From the NCBI GenBank assembly GCA_019914945.1, contig CM034107.1, forward strand, positions 186,001 to 250,000: a stretch of 64,000 nt of DNA. Direction: 5' to 3'. A model generated the notes under the pieces. It was not told the DNA's origin. It ran no database searches and saw only the letters and a list, made by a program, of their open reading frames with translations. Source of the stretch: Typha latifolia (lineage: Eukaryota; Streptophyta; Magnoliopsida; Poales; Typhaceae). How positions within the stretch are numbered: position 1 is the first letter of the stretch; the number at the start of each line of letters is the position of its first letter. The translations under genes were made by a program, and so were the position numbers. Positions 12,391 through 27,103 of this stretch are shown one piece after another.

Positions 12391-15164
12391 ATGCCTCCTC
12401 TCCATGCCTGCAAGCTCGACCTCCTCCCTTCCTCTTCCTCCTCCTCCTCCTCCGCCGCCGCCCTTATCGTCTCTCTTCTATGCGAGCCTTCCTCTCGCTC
12501 CCTAGCCCTCTTCCTCTCCGACTCCTCCGTCCTCCTTTTCTCCTCTCTCTCCCCCTTCTCCTCTTCGCCTCCCCAATCCCCCACCCGGATTCCCTCCTCC
12601 GCCTCCTCCGCCGCCGCAGCCTGCTTTGCTCGTCTCCTTCCCTCTCCTTCCAACGCCGCCCACGTCGTCTTCCTCTCCGCCACATCCTCCCCCGCCGCCG
12701 TCGTCCTCCTGCGCGCCTGGGTTCTCCCCCCTCTTTCCGGGCGCTTCGCCCCCGCCACGATCTCCTTCAAGCGCCGGACTCATTCCCGTGCCGGACTCGC
12801 CCTCGACGCCCTCCCTCACGGACTCGGCGTCCGCCTCGCGGGTTCCGTCAACGTCGTCGCCCTCCACTCTCTCGCGGCGAATCAGATCTGGATTCTCGCG
12901 GTGAAGCTGACGGAGAAGGAGGGCGAAGGGACCGTTTTGGAGCTCAAGAAGTGTGCCGTGGTTGAGGTGTTGTTGCCTATTTATTCAATTGCTGTTGATA
13001 TGGGGTGTTTGATCCTTGGGGAGGTTGGTGGGGTTAGGGTGTTTCCCTTGAGGCCCCTAATTAAAGGGCGGCCGGTGAAGCGAGACACCAGATGCCGGGG
13101 AACTGGTTTAGTTGGAGATGTTTGCAAGAAAAAGGATGTCTTGAATGGGTTGGTTGCTCCGCCAAGCCGTGGAAAGAGCGGCGGTTGTTCTGTCGGCTCT
13201 GGAAAAGCTTCGGCAACTGGGGAGAATTGCTGCTGCAATGAAGTTATCAGGCTTGAAGGTGTAGTAGAAGGCAATGCTGATAAAGATATTGCTCCACGTA
13301 AGTTTCTTTCCCCTTTTCGGCAGAAATTTGTTTTGTACTGCTTTAGTGCTTTTGTTCAGTTATTCTGTTGGTTCTGGTTCTAGTTCTGGACCTATCCAGT
13401 TGAATGTGACCTAGCTGGATGAATGGCGATATGCAAAGATATGGAAATTGAGTGAAGTGGCCATTTTTGAAGTTGACTTATGTGCATTACCTAGTTGCAT
13501 TTTGAGAACTACAAACATACACTTTTCCTATTGCTTACATGTGATGAACAATTAGGATGGCAAAAATAACAAACAGAATTTAAGTTCCACCTCGAAAGTA
13601 GAAGTGAATGCTTATCTTAATGTGTACCTAAAATCTAGTATATTGTTGTCACAAATTTCATCATTGAAACAAGCAGCAAGTTCTTATGTTATACATTCAT
13701 GTATGTTTACATATACTCTGGTTATCTTTACAACTCATTTATTGAGAAATAGACTTCAGCATTTCCTGCTCACATAATGAAGATTCAATATAAAGCTTAA
13801 CTCCATGCCCTTGAGTGCAGTAATCTAGTAGATAAAATGTTGCCTGTTACTTGATTTAGTGGCGTTGATGGTCTTTTTGAACCCATAGACCAGTTGACTT
13901 ACTTTTATAAGAAGAAAATTTTCATGTTTGTTTTTCATTGCTTGGTGGATTCAAAAACTGTACTGGTCACAACATTTAACCTCCTTTTTCCAAAAATCAT
14001 TCCTGCAGGTAAGCTCAGGACCGTGAGAGTCCAACAAAATTCAGGAGATCACTGCTCGTTCTTCATAGCAATGAGCTGCGATAAGGAGGAAAACTTGAAA
14101 AATGGTATGGGAGTTTTGACATTGGTGAAAGCAGTTTCTATCCATACATTATCGAAGAATAAGTTTATGGTACTGGATTCTGCTGGAGATTTGCACATTT
14201 TAAGTCTGCATAGTACTATCATGACATCAGAAACTACTGGTGGGTATTCTATAACTCCCAAAGGTGCTCATACACATCATTTGGACCATGTGATGAAAGT
14301 GCAGCTATTGGCTGTTCTTCCTGATATCTCTATGAGTAAGCTTTCCTTCCTGTCTGTGTGAATGTTTGTGTACAATTTGAATTTTGAATGTTCTCATTTG
14401 ATTTTTTTTTTTGCAGAGAAACAGGTTATTTGGGCATCAGATGGGGGGCACTCAATTCACATGATTGCAGCATCTGATATTGAACCTCCTGTCAGTGAAG
14501 ATGGAGAAGATGATAAGAGGTCAACAATGATTCAGATCTCAGGTCTCTGTGAAGAACAGTTAGCATTATTAGGCCTAAAATGTTTTCATTTAATTGTTTC
14601 AATACTGAGAATATTTACTTTCTTTTGAGGGTCTAAATATTCAAACTTTAGTCCCTCCATTTTTATGATTTTATCTATGCTTCCTAATTACATTTCACTA
14701 CCTCAGCATATAGTATAATAAACCATCCAAAACTCTGTTACTGATCCCTAGATAATTAACTTGCAGAATAGGTCCTTGTTATAGCTGCTATAATTTCTCA
14801 CAGATCATGCTTACATATTGATTGATCTCCCTCATAAAAAATTAGTTCTGCTTGTGTAAATAGGTTCCTTTCTTAGTCCATTTATCCAAGCTAGTTTTTC
14901 TATTTCATTTTCCTTCCAGATACTGAAGCAATCTTTGTGAAAGAAAAGGTTCAGGACATTGTGGCCCTTTCCAAAAATGCAGTTCTTGTTCTTGGTCAAG
15001 GTAAGGTATAATCTTATCCTTAATTGGAAATTCTCAGTGACCTGATTTCTGACACCTTTTTTGTTCTTTTAGAAGCTGCATTATTAGTTTCTTTATTCAT
15101 AACATATGCTTGACAATTTGATCCTTATTTTTCAGGAAATATATTTGCATATGGTACTGCATGA
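12391..15164 (+). CDS. Plant protein of unknown function, five exons
   Basis: Exons 12391-13297, 14009-14335, 14417-14542, 14920-15000 and 15136-15164 have compatible phases and clean GT-AG borders, giving 489 residues ending FAYGTA-stop. The first exon is very C-rich and encodes a Ser/Ala/Pro-rich segment (MPPLHACKLDLLP…), then alternating hydrophobic strands such as NVVALHSLAANQIWILAVKL and GCLILGEVGGVRVFPLRPL. Later exons give FMVLDSAGDLHILSL, VIWASDGGHSIHMI and DIVALSKNAVLVLGQGNIFAYG. The repeated pattern of short hydrophobic strands with D-G/S-G turns looks like beta-propeller (WD-like) blades, but no canonical WD repeats are visible; that fold is my inference. I do not recognise the family by name. 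Two codons upstream of the ATG are not Met, so 12391 is the natural start. Several other frames in the C-rich exon 1 are open only because of base composition. Confidence 0.78.
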
Positions 15165-15822
15165 AGGTTATAGATCATTGCAAACTTATTTGATGGTGAG
15201 TTTCTTAACAGCTAATAAGATTTTATACATTTGATTTCTCGTTAGATCATAACATATTCAATTCTGATGCCAATTTTTTTTTGTCCCTGTTGCAAGAGAG
15301 ATGGGTAGATTTCTTGATGATTCATAGAATAGTAGTTCCATTATTTGCCGTTTAGATTAAAGGAAGTTTCTGGATTTGGATTTTAATGGTGTAAAAAAAT
15401 TCACATCTTTGCCTTGTTTAAGGATTCTATATTTGTCTAGGTAGAAATGGATTGGAATATTAAGAGTGGGCCCTTCCATATACTGGCTTTAGAGATTTAA
15501 TGAAATAATCATGCAATCTTGCCTGCTCAATGGCAGCTGACTCTACATAATATGCAGTACCATATGCAGACCAAAGGTTATAACTATAACTTTTGTTCTC
15601 AGCTGTACCTGGTAGTTGTTAGACGCCTTATCTATCATTTAGTTTATTGGGTCTTTGTCTTTTCTGTATCGACTAGTAGAATTGTCGTACGTTCACACTT
15701 TAAAATAGAAAATGTCTATGATCATAAATGTACTTTATGTGTTGACTGATAGCTTTTACTAGTTTTTTCTGCTATTGAGTATGTAACATTTCTTACTAAA
15801 CTGGGTTTAGCTTTATCGGCAG

Positions 15823-16534
15823 GGGTTCTGAGTGGAGACCAGCTTACAAGTCAGATGTTGTTACATCCATGAAGTTGCTATTTGAAGTGGTTTCTGTTTG
15901 TGACAGGGTAAGTTTATTTGTTTTCCCTCGAATCCCAAAACCTGGCACTGTTTCCATGACACTTATAAATTAGAAAGTAACTCTTCTCTGATTCCTGTTA
16001 GCAGTTATTATGCGGTCTCGATGCCTTTGGATATTGTTTTAGATTAACCTGTCCTTGAGGTCATAAGCTACATCATTCATTTACTTTGTGTTGAATCCGA
16101 AGCCTATGACTTCAAAGTCAACAAGCAGCGCTGACAGGTAAGTTATTCTTGTCAATTATGTTAAATAGTGCAATTGCTTTTGGTACCATGATCTATAGTA
16201 AGAACCTTTTAGCTTGCCCCATATTTATGCAAGTTAACCAATGCATTCTGGTTGTATTTCGAACCTATCCATCGTCTTCCTCTAATGGAGTGCTTTGCTT
16301 GTTGCCAGATCGAGGGAAGTCCAAAATACATGGATTATGAGAACATCCGGTGACTTGCCATTTCCATGTTAATGGCATCTGCGGTGGTTATTGATTATGT
16401 CAAGAAGATTCTCACCACATCTGCGGAGAAAGCCCAATTTCCAATTGATATTAAATTGATATCTGCCTATAATTCGGTGTTGGGCATAAATAAGCTTTCA
16501 TCTGGTTATGTGATAGTGATAGAAGATATTTCTT
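15823..16534 (+). pseudogene. Exon-like segments downstream of the 12391 gene, possibly decayed
   Basis: After the stop at 15162-15164 coding-like pieces continue on the same strand. 15823-15906 is flanked by AG and GT and reads GSEWRPAYKSDVV… ending VVSVCDR. 16310-16534 reads IEGSPKYMDYENIR, a TGA, then a run of about 61 open codons (LAISMLMASAVVIDYVKKIL … VIVIEDIS). I do not recognise either peptide. They could be 3'-UTR exons, an alternative C-terminus, or remains of another gene; the in-frame TGA argues for decay in the second piece. Confidence 0.25.
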
Positions 16535-16549
16535 GAAAGGCTAGAAAAG

Positions 16550-19300
16550 CAACAGCCTTTTTTACCTCAAACTCAAAGTCTATCTAGAGACTTCTTATGG
16601 AAAAGGGCTTTTAAAATCCCAAGATCTGTTAGTGATACTTTATCAAGTTCCCGTGTAGGTATTTCGATTAAGAAGCTGCAATCGCGATGGTTTTTTTTTT
16701 AAAGTATTTCTTTTTGTCCATTTTCTCCTTTTTCTCATTCCAGTAATTGCATTGATATTCTTACATCGGTAGGAGGTAATTTCATGCACAATTATGCTCC
16801 ATACCTAAGGTGACATTTTGTTATTATAAGGTATATTTTGCATCAAATCAGTAATGCATGCCCTTCCTACGAGAGATTTCACTTTGCTCCTGCTGATATT
16901 ACTTATAAGGACATCCTTCAACACCAACACGTGAGTTAGTGTTAGATGCAAGCCGGACAGTGCTCAAACAATTAGAAGAGCTTATATTGTACTGAGTATT
17001 CTATTGTTGAAATACTGTTAATATCAATTTAATTGAGACACTATTAAGTTTTTATTCTTTCTATAGAAAATGTTGAACGATGCAAAGTCTGGAATCCTCG
17101 TGATTTCATTAGCCATCTTATGACAGCCTATGAAATTAAAAACTAACAATGCAAACAAAGATATGGTAAATCAATACAAGATCAAATACAAAGAGGTAAC
17201 AACAAATGGAACTAATAACACGATCAAGAGTGAGGAATTGAACATGCATTGGTCAAACGGCTGTGCATATCATACTGCAAGATGATCAGTCTCCGCCATA
17301 AATCTACGAAGCAGTATGTCAAACCAATTGGTTTAGCTTTACATTAGAGAGAATTGAACAAAATTTTCTGTGCTGTTCCATGATTAAATGTTGAATTTTT
17401 TTGTCATTGTAAAATAGACACGAATACAATGACAGGAACAATGAACATCAATGCTCTCTCAAGTTGCAAAGATCAACCATTTTCAGAATTCGAGGATTTC
17501 AAGCACTCTCAAATCATGACAAGGAAGTAGAGACAACTTATCCATGCATATATACTTCTTAAAGTTGTGAAAACACGAAGAAAATATAGAAAGTTTGTTT
17601 GGATAAGTACATACATCAGAAGTAGAAAACAAACAGATAACCTAGAAATAGACAGTGAAATAAGCTGCAGAACCTTCCGGTTTCTCATCTTACCTTGCCA
17701 CATTAGGATTGATGGGCACACCCTGCTCCATGACTAGCACATATATTGCGCCATTGGTGGTAATCTAGTAATAACCTATATCATACTGATGCTTCAAGAG
17801 AGCTAATGCAAGTATACCAGAAGTTAATGAATAATCAGAATAAAACTTTAAGCATATATTGATCCTGGACATGTTTATGTAGTTAGTACCAAGCAAAATT
17901 ACTTTCCTGGTCCTGCATTGCAAAGTCAAGGGACCACAATTCCACAAAATCTATGCAGGCGTGTAAATTGTTATTTATGACAGTTGCACTATGGATCTCA
18001 GTCTAGGAGCAACAACAGCACAAAAAAAAGTGGGGCAGGAATTTAAGAATGAGAAACCAATACCCCCAAGACCAAGCAAATAAGAGGGAAAGAATAAGAA
18101 AGCTTATTCAACAGTAGTTGCATATGACCTCTCTTCATTGTAGATCAGCAGTGGAGAGCAAGTATGTCCTATTTACTCCTTCCTCTTCTCCATTAAATTG
18201 AGCCCCAATAATAACAGAGTAAACAAATGACTAAGATAATTTTTCTACCAACTCAAAATTGTGCATTACTATTCTCTGGATCATGACTTAACTATCTAAA
18301 ACAGAGTAAACAGCTTTAAACTATCTAAAACAGAAAAATAACCTCAACCAGCTATATCTATCAAACTAATGAAGTTCCCTAAGGTTTTCCAAATCATGTT
18401 AGTCCAATCAACAATATGGTATCTAATGTATGATAATGCAATCTCTGCATAATTCAGCTTCTGATATGGATCAACAATATATAAACTCACCAATTATCAA
18501 ATATTGCATATATTTAGCTTTCTTTCTGTCAGGGTGTTAGTTCCAACATCCCACTTTTTGATGAAGCATGCATAAACCTTGCCTTAGATATTGGCTCCAA
18601 AGGACTATCGACACATCTAGTTTCCTCTTTGGAGGACAAAATTGATGGATTTCATGAACTGGCCAATCTGAAAGTTCCTGATCACAGTCTCTCATTCAAA
18701 TAGACAAATCATGAAAAGCTTCACTGAATTTTTGGAAGGATTACTCTTCTCCTATGGTTCCTGACATTGAAGACAACTAATGTAGCTTGGTGGACCAAAC
18801 TGACCAGGCATCAAATGTTAACTCTATATGATATCCACAAATGTAGTTGAGATCGTATAGTTATTATGCTAGAAACACACACTGATGCAATCATGTTACT
18901 TGGGTGACAAATGAACATAACTTCAAAGATGAACTACTTGATCCATGCTCTGAAATAAGCAAATACAGTATGAATCTTAACATCTTCTTTGCCAACAGTT
19001 GAATACAGCCTTGATCTCATCAAGATTGTTACATGCTTTATTCAAACACTAGCAGCTAGTAGCATTATACTGAAGGCATAATTAAGCATCAGGGGTAAAC
19101 GCCAACAGAATCAGATCGTAGTAGGATGCGTCAAATGAAGCCAGGACAACATAAGTTACTGAAGGTACAAGCAAGAACACTCGAGTCCACTAAACCCTAG
19201 AAAGCAATCATAAACAAAAAAGGATCCTCAGCCTAGAAACTACAAAATAAGCGACTATCCATCCTATGATCGCAAGTCTCCTCTTTAAGGAAATGGATAT
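16550..19300. other. Intergenic region
   Basis: About 2.7 kb of AT-rich sequence between the 12391 gene and threonine synthase. The only coding-like piece I noticed is an isolated 71-base minus-strand exon candidate at 17694-17764. Nothing else resembles a gene. Confidence 0.5.
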
Positions 19301-19318
19301 CAAATGCAATCTTGCAAC

Positions 19319-21055
<1,737 letters not shown>

Positions 21056-21655
21056 CTATTTGTATCGACATCGTCTTAGTATTGTATTGCCTAATAATGG
21101 TATTTGGATTGAATAAAATCTATTAAAAAAAAAAGATAGGGAAATTACTTTTAAACCATCTCTCGTATTGTAGTTGTTCAAGCCAAACAATATCTTTGTG
21201 GATAACCTGCATCTGGTTCCTAATCGGACCGATGACTAAAAGCAAATCGTTCTCTCTCCACAAGGGCCTCAAAGGGAAAGAATCACAACACGTGAATATT
21301 CTCGGGTTCTGTATGACTCGGATTGTCAACCATTTCTACATTATGAACTCCATTGGCCGCCTCGAGAATCTTTAGCAGCTTTAGATTACCAACTGATGGA
21401 CAGCATTTGAAATAGTTATATAGCATTAAAATTTTTGAACTAATAAGCTCCAAAATCAAATCAGCAAAACAGATACATTCTTCCTTGAATATAATGTAAT
21501 GCTGCCATCTTCCTCCTTGTTATGGCATTCTGGCATTTGACAAGGTTTCCTCTCCATCAGTACAGCCATTTTGAGCACTTAGACATTATGGATCCACATG
21601 ACAGTAAACCAGAGTTTCAGATTAGTCATCAACTGCCTCAAGTGACTAAGATATT

Positions 21656-24242
21656 TCATCTGTTCAAAAGTTCTGATGGCTGTGCACTGTTAACGTAAGT
21701 TGCACTTTTGTTGAATCCCTCAAGTACTAGTATCCTTATTGCTTCCAATCCCTTGTGGAAGCAAAAATCCAGCTGCATTCAGAAGAAGATGAATTAGTAT
21801 GGCAAAACTCTGCTACAATTTGACTACTAAATTGTTGAGTATCAACATTCTCAAGTGCAAACATAGGGTAACCTCTTCACGCTCTTTCTTGTTGAAGGGA
21901 CGGAGAACAAAATTGGCGGGATCCATCTTCCCAGGCGGTCGACCAATACCTGGACAGTATTCATTACATAACATGTTCAGTTGTCAGCTGCACAGAGGGA
22001 AAAACAAATGAAATCAGGAATCATTGTCACCTATCCTTAGACGTGGAAAATCACGACTTCCCTTCAAGTGGTTCATCACACTTCTCATCCTATCAGTAAA
22101 GGAGAAGTCATGAAAAAGAGAAAGCAATCCTTGTCTTTAAATCCCCTCTAATTAGTCAGAAACCAGCCTTAGATAAGCAAGAATGATAAGTAGAACTATT
22201 GAATCAGACCAAGGAGGTTGACTCTAAGACATTCTTGTTGTCGACTTACTGTTAAGCAAAAAGGAAAATGGTAAACAATAGAATGAAAATCATAGACTTC
22301 CAAAGAAGCATCCACTAGTTCGATAAATTTCATCAAACAAGAATCCAAAACAAAATGATCAATTGACATGAACAAAGAGCTCATTTTTTCAGAAAATGCA
22401 TAGAGTCAATGGATAAGAAGAATGAATTTAATTTGATAGACCTGCAAATAGTTGAGGTTACAGATGATATTACTTCAGTATAAAGAGGATTACACAAAAT
22501 CTGATTGTAGAACGATACAGTTTGTTGCTATTTTAAAGAGTATATAGACGATATTATTCTTGATGTTAGTTGAAGCCAAGGCCAACAAGTGGAGGTTTCA
22601 TATTAACATAAATCTGAAGAAAGGAGACCAAGAAGAATGTTCAGCCACTTTCAATGACGAGGCCAATTGATTCCTTTACAGGAGGTTAAAGGTCTGCTTA
22701 CTGTTAGTTACACTTGAGTTGTATATTGACTATTTTCTTGAAGAAACTTAACTATCTAGTATATACTAGAGCTGGTCTTTTACAATTGGTACTAAACATA
22801 AAAGAGTAGATAGAAGAAAAGATACCCATTATGCCCGCCATGTCCACCTTTAGGTAATAGACGCAATTTTGCAAAAGGTAAGTCTAGGTCATCATACATC
22901 TGCAGAGAAGAGAACCAAAATTTTATGGGATGTAGAGTCCATAATTACATTCTAATTGTTATACAGCTATGGGAAGGGGGAGTAAGATACATACCAAAAG
23001 CACTTGATTCAAGGGTATCTTGAAATATGAGACTAGTGAGCCAACCTACATAAAGAAATCATAAGATGCATCACATCATTGAAAGCAGGCGCACGAATAT
23101 TAAAGAAGTTGCTTAGTATTGTACTTACAGACTCACCGCTTGCATTCATAAAAGTCTGTGGTTTGGCAAGCAACACAGGTACATCACCAATACGACCTGA
23201 ATATAGAAACAAAAAGAAATTTAAACATCTTCTAACAAGAATTGCATGTATCAGCATACATAGAGCATCATGCATGAACAATGGAACTGACAACACAAAA
23301 GATCAAAACGTCTCTGAGGCACATAATTGACTATTACAATTTATGAGTCTCAGGAACAGAATTAATTGACAAATAGATTAGGTGGCTGTAGTGTAAATCT
23401 ACTATAAACCTTTTAAATCACATAGTGAAGAAATAAGAGAAATTGTCAATTTGCATGATAGTCTTTGAGCAACTTAGATATGATAAGAAGACTTGATCTA
23501 CAAATTATCCAGTTGAAGTCCCAATATCTTCTTATTCTTTGGATCTTAAATCTAGAACAACTGCAAACCGTGAATTGTGGCATTACCACATTAATTATGT
23601 CTCCAGGACTAAAACTTAGAACAGAACATCATGTGTAATGCAAAAAAAAAAAAACAGCATTTGCACACAAAATTATTAAAAGATAGAATTTTCTTATCAA
23701 GGAAAATTATGCGCACCATTACGTCTCAGAAGAGAATGTTAAAGAAATTACCTTTTCCAAACATCGCCTTTGAGTGCATCGTGCTTAAAGGTATCCCTTC
23801 CACTTCCGATATGGCATCAATCATCTCGAATCCAACCTGCAAAATATATATATATATACTACTGCATCTCAAATCTAGGGTATATAACAAGAGTAAACAA
23901 GCAGTCTCTTGGTGCAAAACCTAAACTTTCAAATCCCAACTCATATCAACACGATCACTGGAAAAAAGATGCAATATTTGGATTCAAAATCGAATTTTTC
24001 AAGACAGGCAGGTATATTACGTTGTGGCGAGTGCCCTGGTACATCTTCCCTGGATTCCCCAGGCCGACGAGAAGCCATGGCTTGAGGCGGGATCCGTCGC
24101 CACCGGAGGAGGGGGAGGAGGAGGAGGAGGAGGAGGCGAAGGCTAGAGAAGACGGCATCCTTCTCGAGCTCCTCCTTGCGATGGAGGGGAAGGAAGGTGG
24201 AAGGCGCGAAAGGTTGGCGGCGGCGGAGGAGATCCCCACCAT
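21656..24242 (-). CDS. PTH: Peptidyl-tRNA hydrolase, probably plastid or mitochondrial
   Basis: Eight exons: 24021-24242, 23752-23836, 23129-23196, 22995-23045, 22826-22899, 22031-22089, 21873-21949 and 21656-21772. Phases close exactly, giving 250 residues. The enzyme recycles peptidyl-tRNA released during stalled translation. Bacterial-type PTH motifs are all present: LVGLGNPGKMYQGTRHNVGF with the catalytic-type His, KPQTFMNASGESVG, the YDDLDLPF acid motif, and GGHGGHNG with DFPRLRIGIGRPPG. The C-terminus (LEGFNKSATYVNS) matches plant organellar PTHs. A Ser/Arg-rich N-terminal extension of ~50 residues precedes the domain and looks like a transit peptide; plastid versus mitochondrion cannot be decided by eye. 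ATG at 24240-24242; codons further upstream in frame include no ATG. Confidence 0.93.
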
Positions 24243-24809
24243 TGCTTTTAGATACGGCGGAGACCCGAACGTGAGACGAGAAAGCCTCCTGCTTCGATCT
24301 TGACTCACCTCTTACCGGGTTGGATACGGGGTCCGGTAACCAAAAATATTTGAACCCGCACCCGTTTCAGTTTAATTAGAATCAAATTAGAATTTGGTTC
24401 CAAATCATTTTTAAATGTAAGAAATCCCTGATGTTAACTATAATTGCACTGTGGATGAAATTTTTCGAGGATTCTTCAGAAAAATCAAAATAAAAAAAAA
24501 AAATACGGGTCCTTTTGGTATTAAGAATTGGCACGAGAGTGGGGGATAATTTTACGTCAACTAAGTTGAAGAAACTTAAGACCTCTTAACATTGCCTAAT
24601 ATGTTAGAATGGAGAAGTAATTTAGTTAGATAGCTTCTAAGAACCAAATTGTTAATAACTTTGCCTTCGTCTAAAATTTCTTGATGCCATAGCAAGCAGG
24701 GATCATATAGATTTAGAACATTTAGAAATTACTACATGGATAGTGCCCATTCTGATATATACACAACATATGTTTAACAAAAAAAAAAAATTATAAGCTC
24801 ATCTACAGT

Positions 24810-25728
24810 TTATGAGAGTAGATCGTCCATAAATGGGACATCAAATGGTAGCCTTATAACCCCAGATGCAACCAAGAGCAGCAGCAACCAGACCGGTAGG
24901 ATTCTCAGACAGACCACCAAAATAATCTGCTGCCCTGCAACCAATATTATATGATGATTTCATTACCAGAGTTAAAAAGGAAAAATATGTTAATACTTTC
25001 ATAGATAAGTACACACATAAATTATGTATATATATATATATATATAAAACGACGCTAATAGTAGAGTAACATCATAACTTTCTATTGGGTTCAAATGTAA
25101 AGAAAAAAGAATATCAAATTGTTCTTAGATATATCATGTGAGACATTGTGCATGAAGTTACATGCTACTGCAATTCTTGAACCATAATATCTTTTAGTTT
25201 ATCTTCTCAGCTAGCAAATTAAGTGGAATATATTGTATCAAAACTCCTCAACAATCCCATCTCTAAATCAAGAAAACCCCCGGTGCGATAAAAAAATTAA
25301 ATTAAATTTTGCTATGCCTCAGAAAATTAAAGCAAGAATTGGAAAATACCATTGCGAGCTTGGGCCTCGGTGTGATCGACCACCCACTCAGCAGCCTCCC
25401 GGAGCTTCCTCTCGGCGGGGCTCTCGGCCTGGCCGATCGGGGTCGACGACAAAAACTCCATAAACGGATTCGAGGCAGACGAAGTAGTAGTGTAAGAAGA
25501 AGAAGAAATAGGAGTTGGGTCTCCCTTGGAAGACTGAAAGGGATCAGTGGTAACCCCAATAGCTCTCTGGACCTCTGCAATGGAGGGTTGTTTTCTTGGT
25601 GCAGAGCCTTTTGGCTTGCGAGAAGACTTCATAGATTGGGAAGAGGAGATGGTGGTTTTGGTAGTAGGAGGAAGAGAGCAATAGTGTGGTCTAGTGGCCA
25701 CTGCTCTTATTGCCGCTACCCAACTCAT
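24810..25728 (-). CDS. Predicted single-pass membrane protein of unknown function
   Basis: Exons 25350-25728 and 24810-24934 join in phase to give 167 residues. The N-terminus (MSWVAAIRAVATRP) is basic/hydroxylated and could target plastids or mitochondria. Residues 30-90 are low-complexity Ser/Thr/Lys; 104-126 form a charged helix (AERKLREAAEWVVDHTEAQ); 129-151 are a strongly hydrophobic segment (ILVVCLRILPVWLLLLLVAS); the protein ends LPFDVPFMDDLLS. The other frame of exon 2 also gives a plausible peptide (DYFGGLSENPTGLVAA), but only the hydrophobic frame is consistent with the GT-AG junction chosen. I do not recognise a named family. ATG at 25726-25728 is the first in the frame. Confidence 0.7.
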
Positions 25729-27030
25729 CTCTCTGGTGCTCTGTTTTGGAGCTCGAATTGCTCGACCTTCGCTGTTCGTGATAAATGGATAGGACCTTGT
25801 GACGCGTAGCTGTGGTGACCCTGTGGCTCCCGAATCTCGATGCACTATGGGTGGTGGATAAGAACTATCTGAATCCCACGATCTAGATTAAGCGAAATAA
25901 ATACTAGGTGGCGTTGAATTTAAGAATTAAGCATCACTTAAATATATTTACTCGCTGATATATATTTTAATTTTTTTATAAGATCAATTATAAAATAAAT
26001 TATGTTATTCACAAGTAGAAAGGTGTAATAAAAGTATCCATATTTTCTAAGCAAAAATTTTATTATAATTAACATACTTATTTATTACATAAATTTATTT
26101 AAAATAATTATTATATTTATAATTAAATAACAAAAAATATATATGTAATTAATTTATATTTTAGAGGTGTGCTTAAATTTATTCTTAAAAGAATCTCATA
26201 CTGGAACCAAACAAGACTAATTTAAAGAATACTATTAGTAGTTAATTACAGACCGTAAGAAATTTCTTCCACCAGCTGGATCTGCTCACTAACGAAAACA
26301 ATTGGAATCAAAAGAGGAGGTCAGGCACCAACATCCTTTCTTGCCTACCAACTCTCGTATATTTGGGTCGCATAAAATCTTTTATACATGCCTTGATAGA
26401 TAAGTGAGTCAAGTTAATAGAATCCAACACAACTCATTCAGTAAATTTATTGCAAGTTGTAGTGTCTGGTAGAGAGAGAATCCTTATCTACTTCAGAATG
26501 CTTTCCCACATTCCACGTACCCGTGGTTGCTGTATGAAACTCCATACGACCGGTCAAACATCTCATCCTCTGAACTCACCCATACGCGTGCCAATGAGAG
26601 ACAAACAGAGGAAGAGAGATGGGAGTCGAGAGTGTAAATTTGTAAACAGGGGAGTCGAGAGGGATTAAAGGAGGAGTGAATGCGTCTAGAAAATAGAAAA
26701 ACGAAAAAGAGATCTATGTGAACGACGACTCAGAGAAAACCCAAACGCGCACAGTAGAGAGAGAGAAGAAGAAACAAAGAGAGCGATCCTCGTAATTCGT
26801 GCCTCCCTCACCTCTCCCCTCCCCTCCCCCCCTCTCCCCCTTGCATGGAGTGGGACCCACCTGCTCCTCCTCCCTTCCTCGGTCCCATGCCTCCCTTTGC
26901 CGGCCTCTTGCTCCCTCTCCTACCTAAACACGCCAAAACCTCCTCCTCTGCACGTGCACCCCCTCCCTACTCCTAAGCCCCCACATCAATCATTCACAAC
27001 AATATATAATCCTACACATCTCAACTTAGC
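25729..27030. other. Intergenic region
   Basis: Begins with the GC-rich leader of the membrane-protein gene, then a very AT-rich segment (about 25900-26250) resembling, at low identity, the AT-rich segment at about 40790-40990; then the C-rich promoter of the zinc-finger gene (about 26800-27030). No gene seen. Confidence 0.5.
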
Positions 27031-27040
27031 CTCTCCCCTT

Positions 27041-27050
27041 CTATATATAC
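27041..27050 (+). promoter_or_regulatory. TATA box of the WIP zinc-finger gene
   Basis: CTATATATAC in C-rich context, about 55 bp upstream of the ATG at 27104; implies a very short 5' leader. Confidence 0.6.
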
Positions 27051-27103
27051 TTCATCCTCTTACCCACTTCTCCCTGTCATTTAATTATTTGCTCTTCTAC
27101 TAT

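Noticed and set aside
12480..12965. Several long open frames on both strands across exon 1 of the 12391 gene
   Set aside because: They arise from the strong C/T skew of the exon; only the frame from 12391 continues through consistent splice sites.
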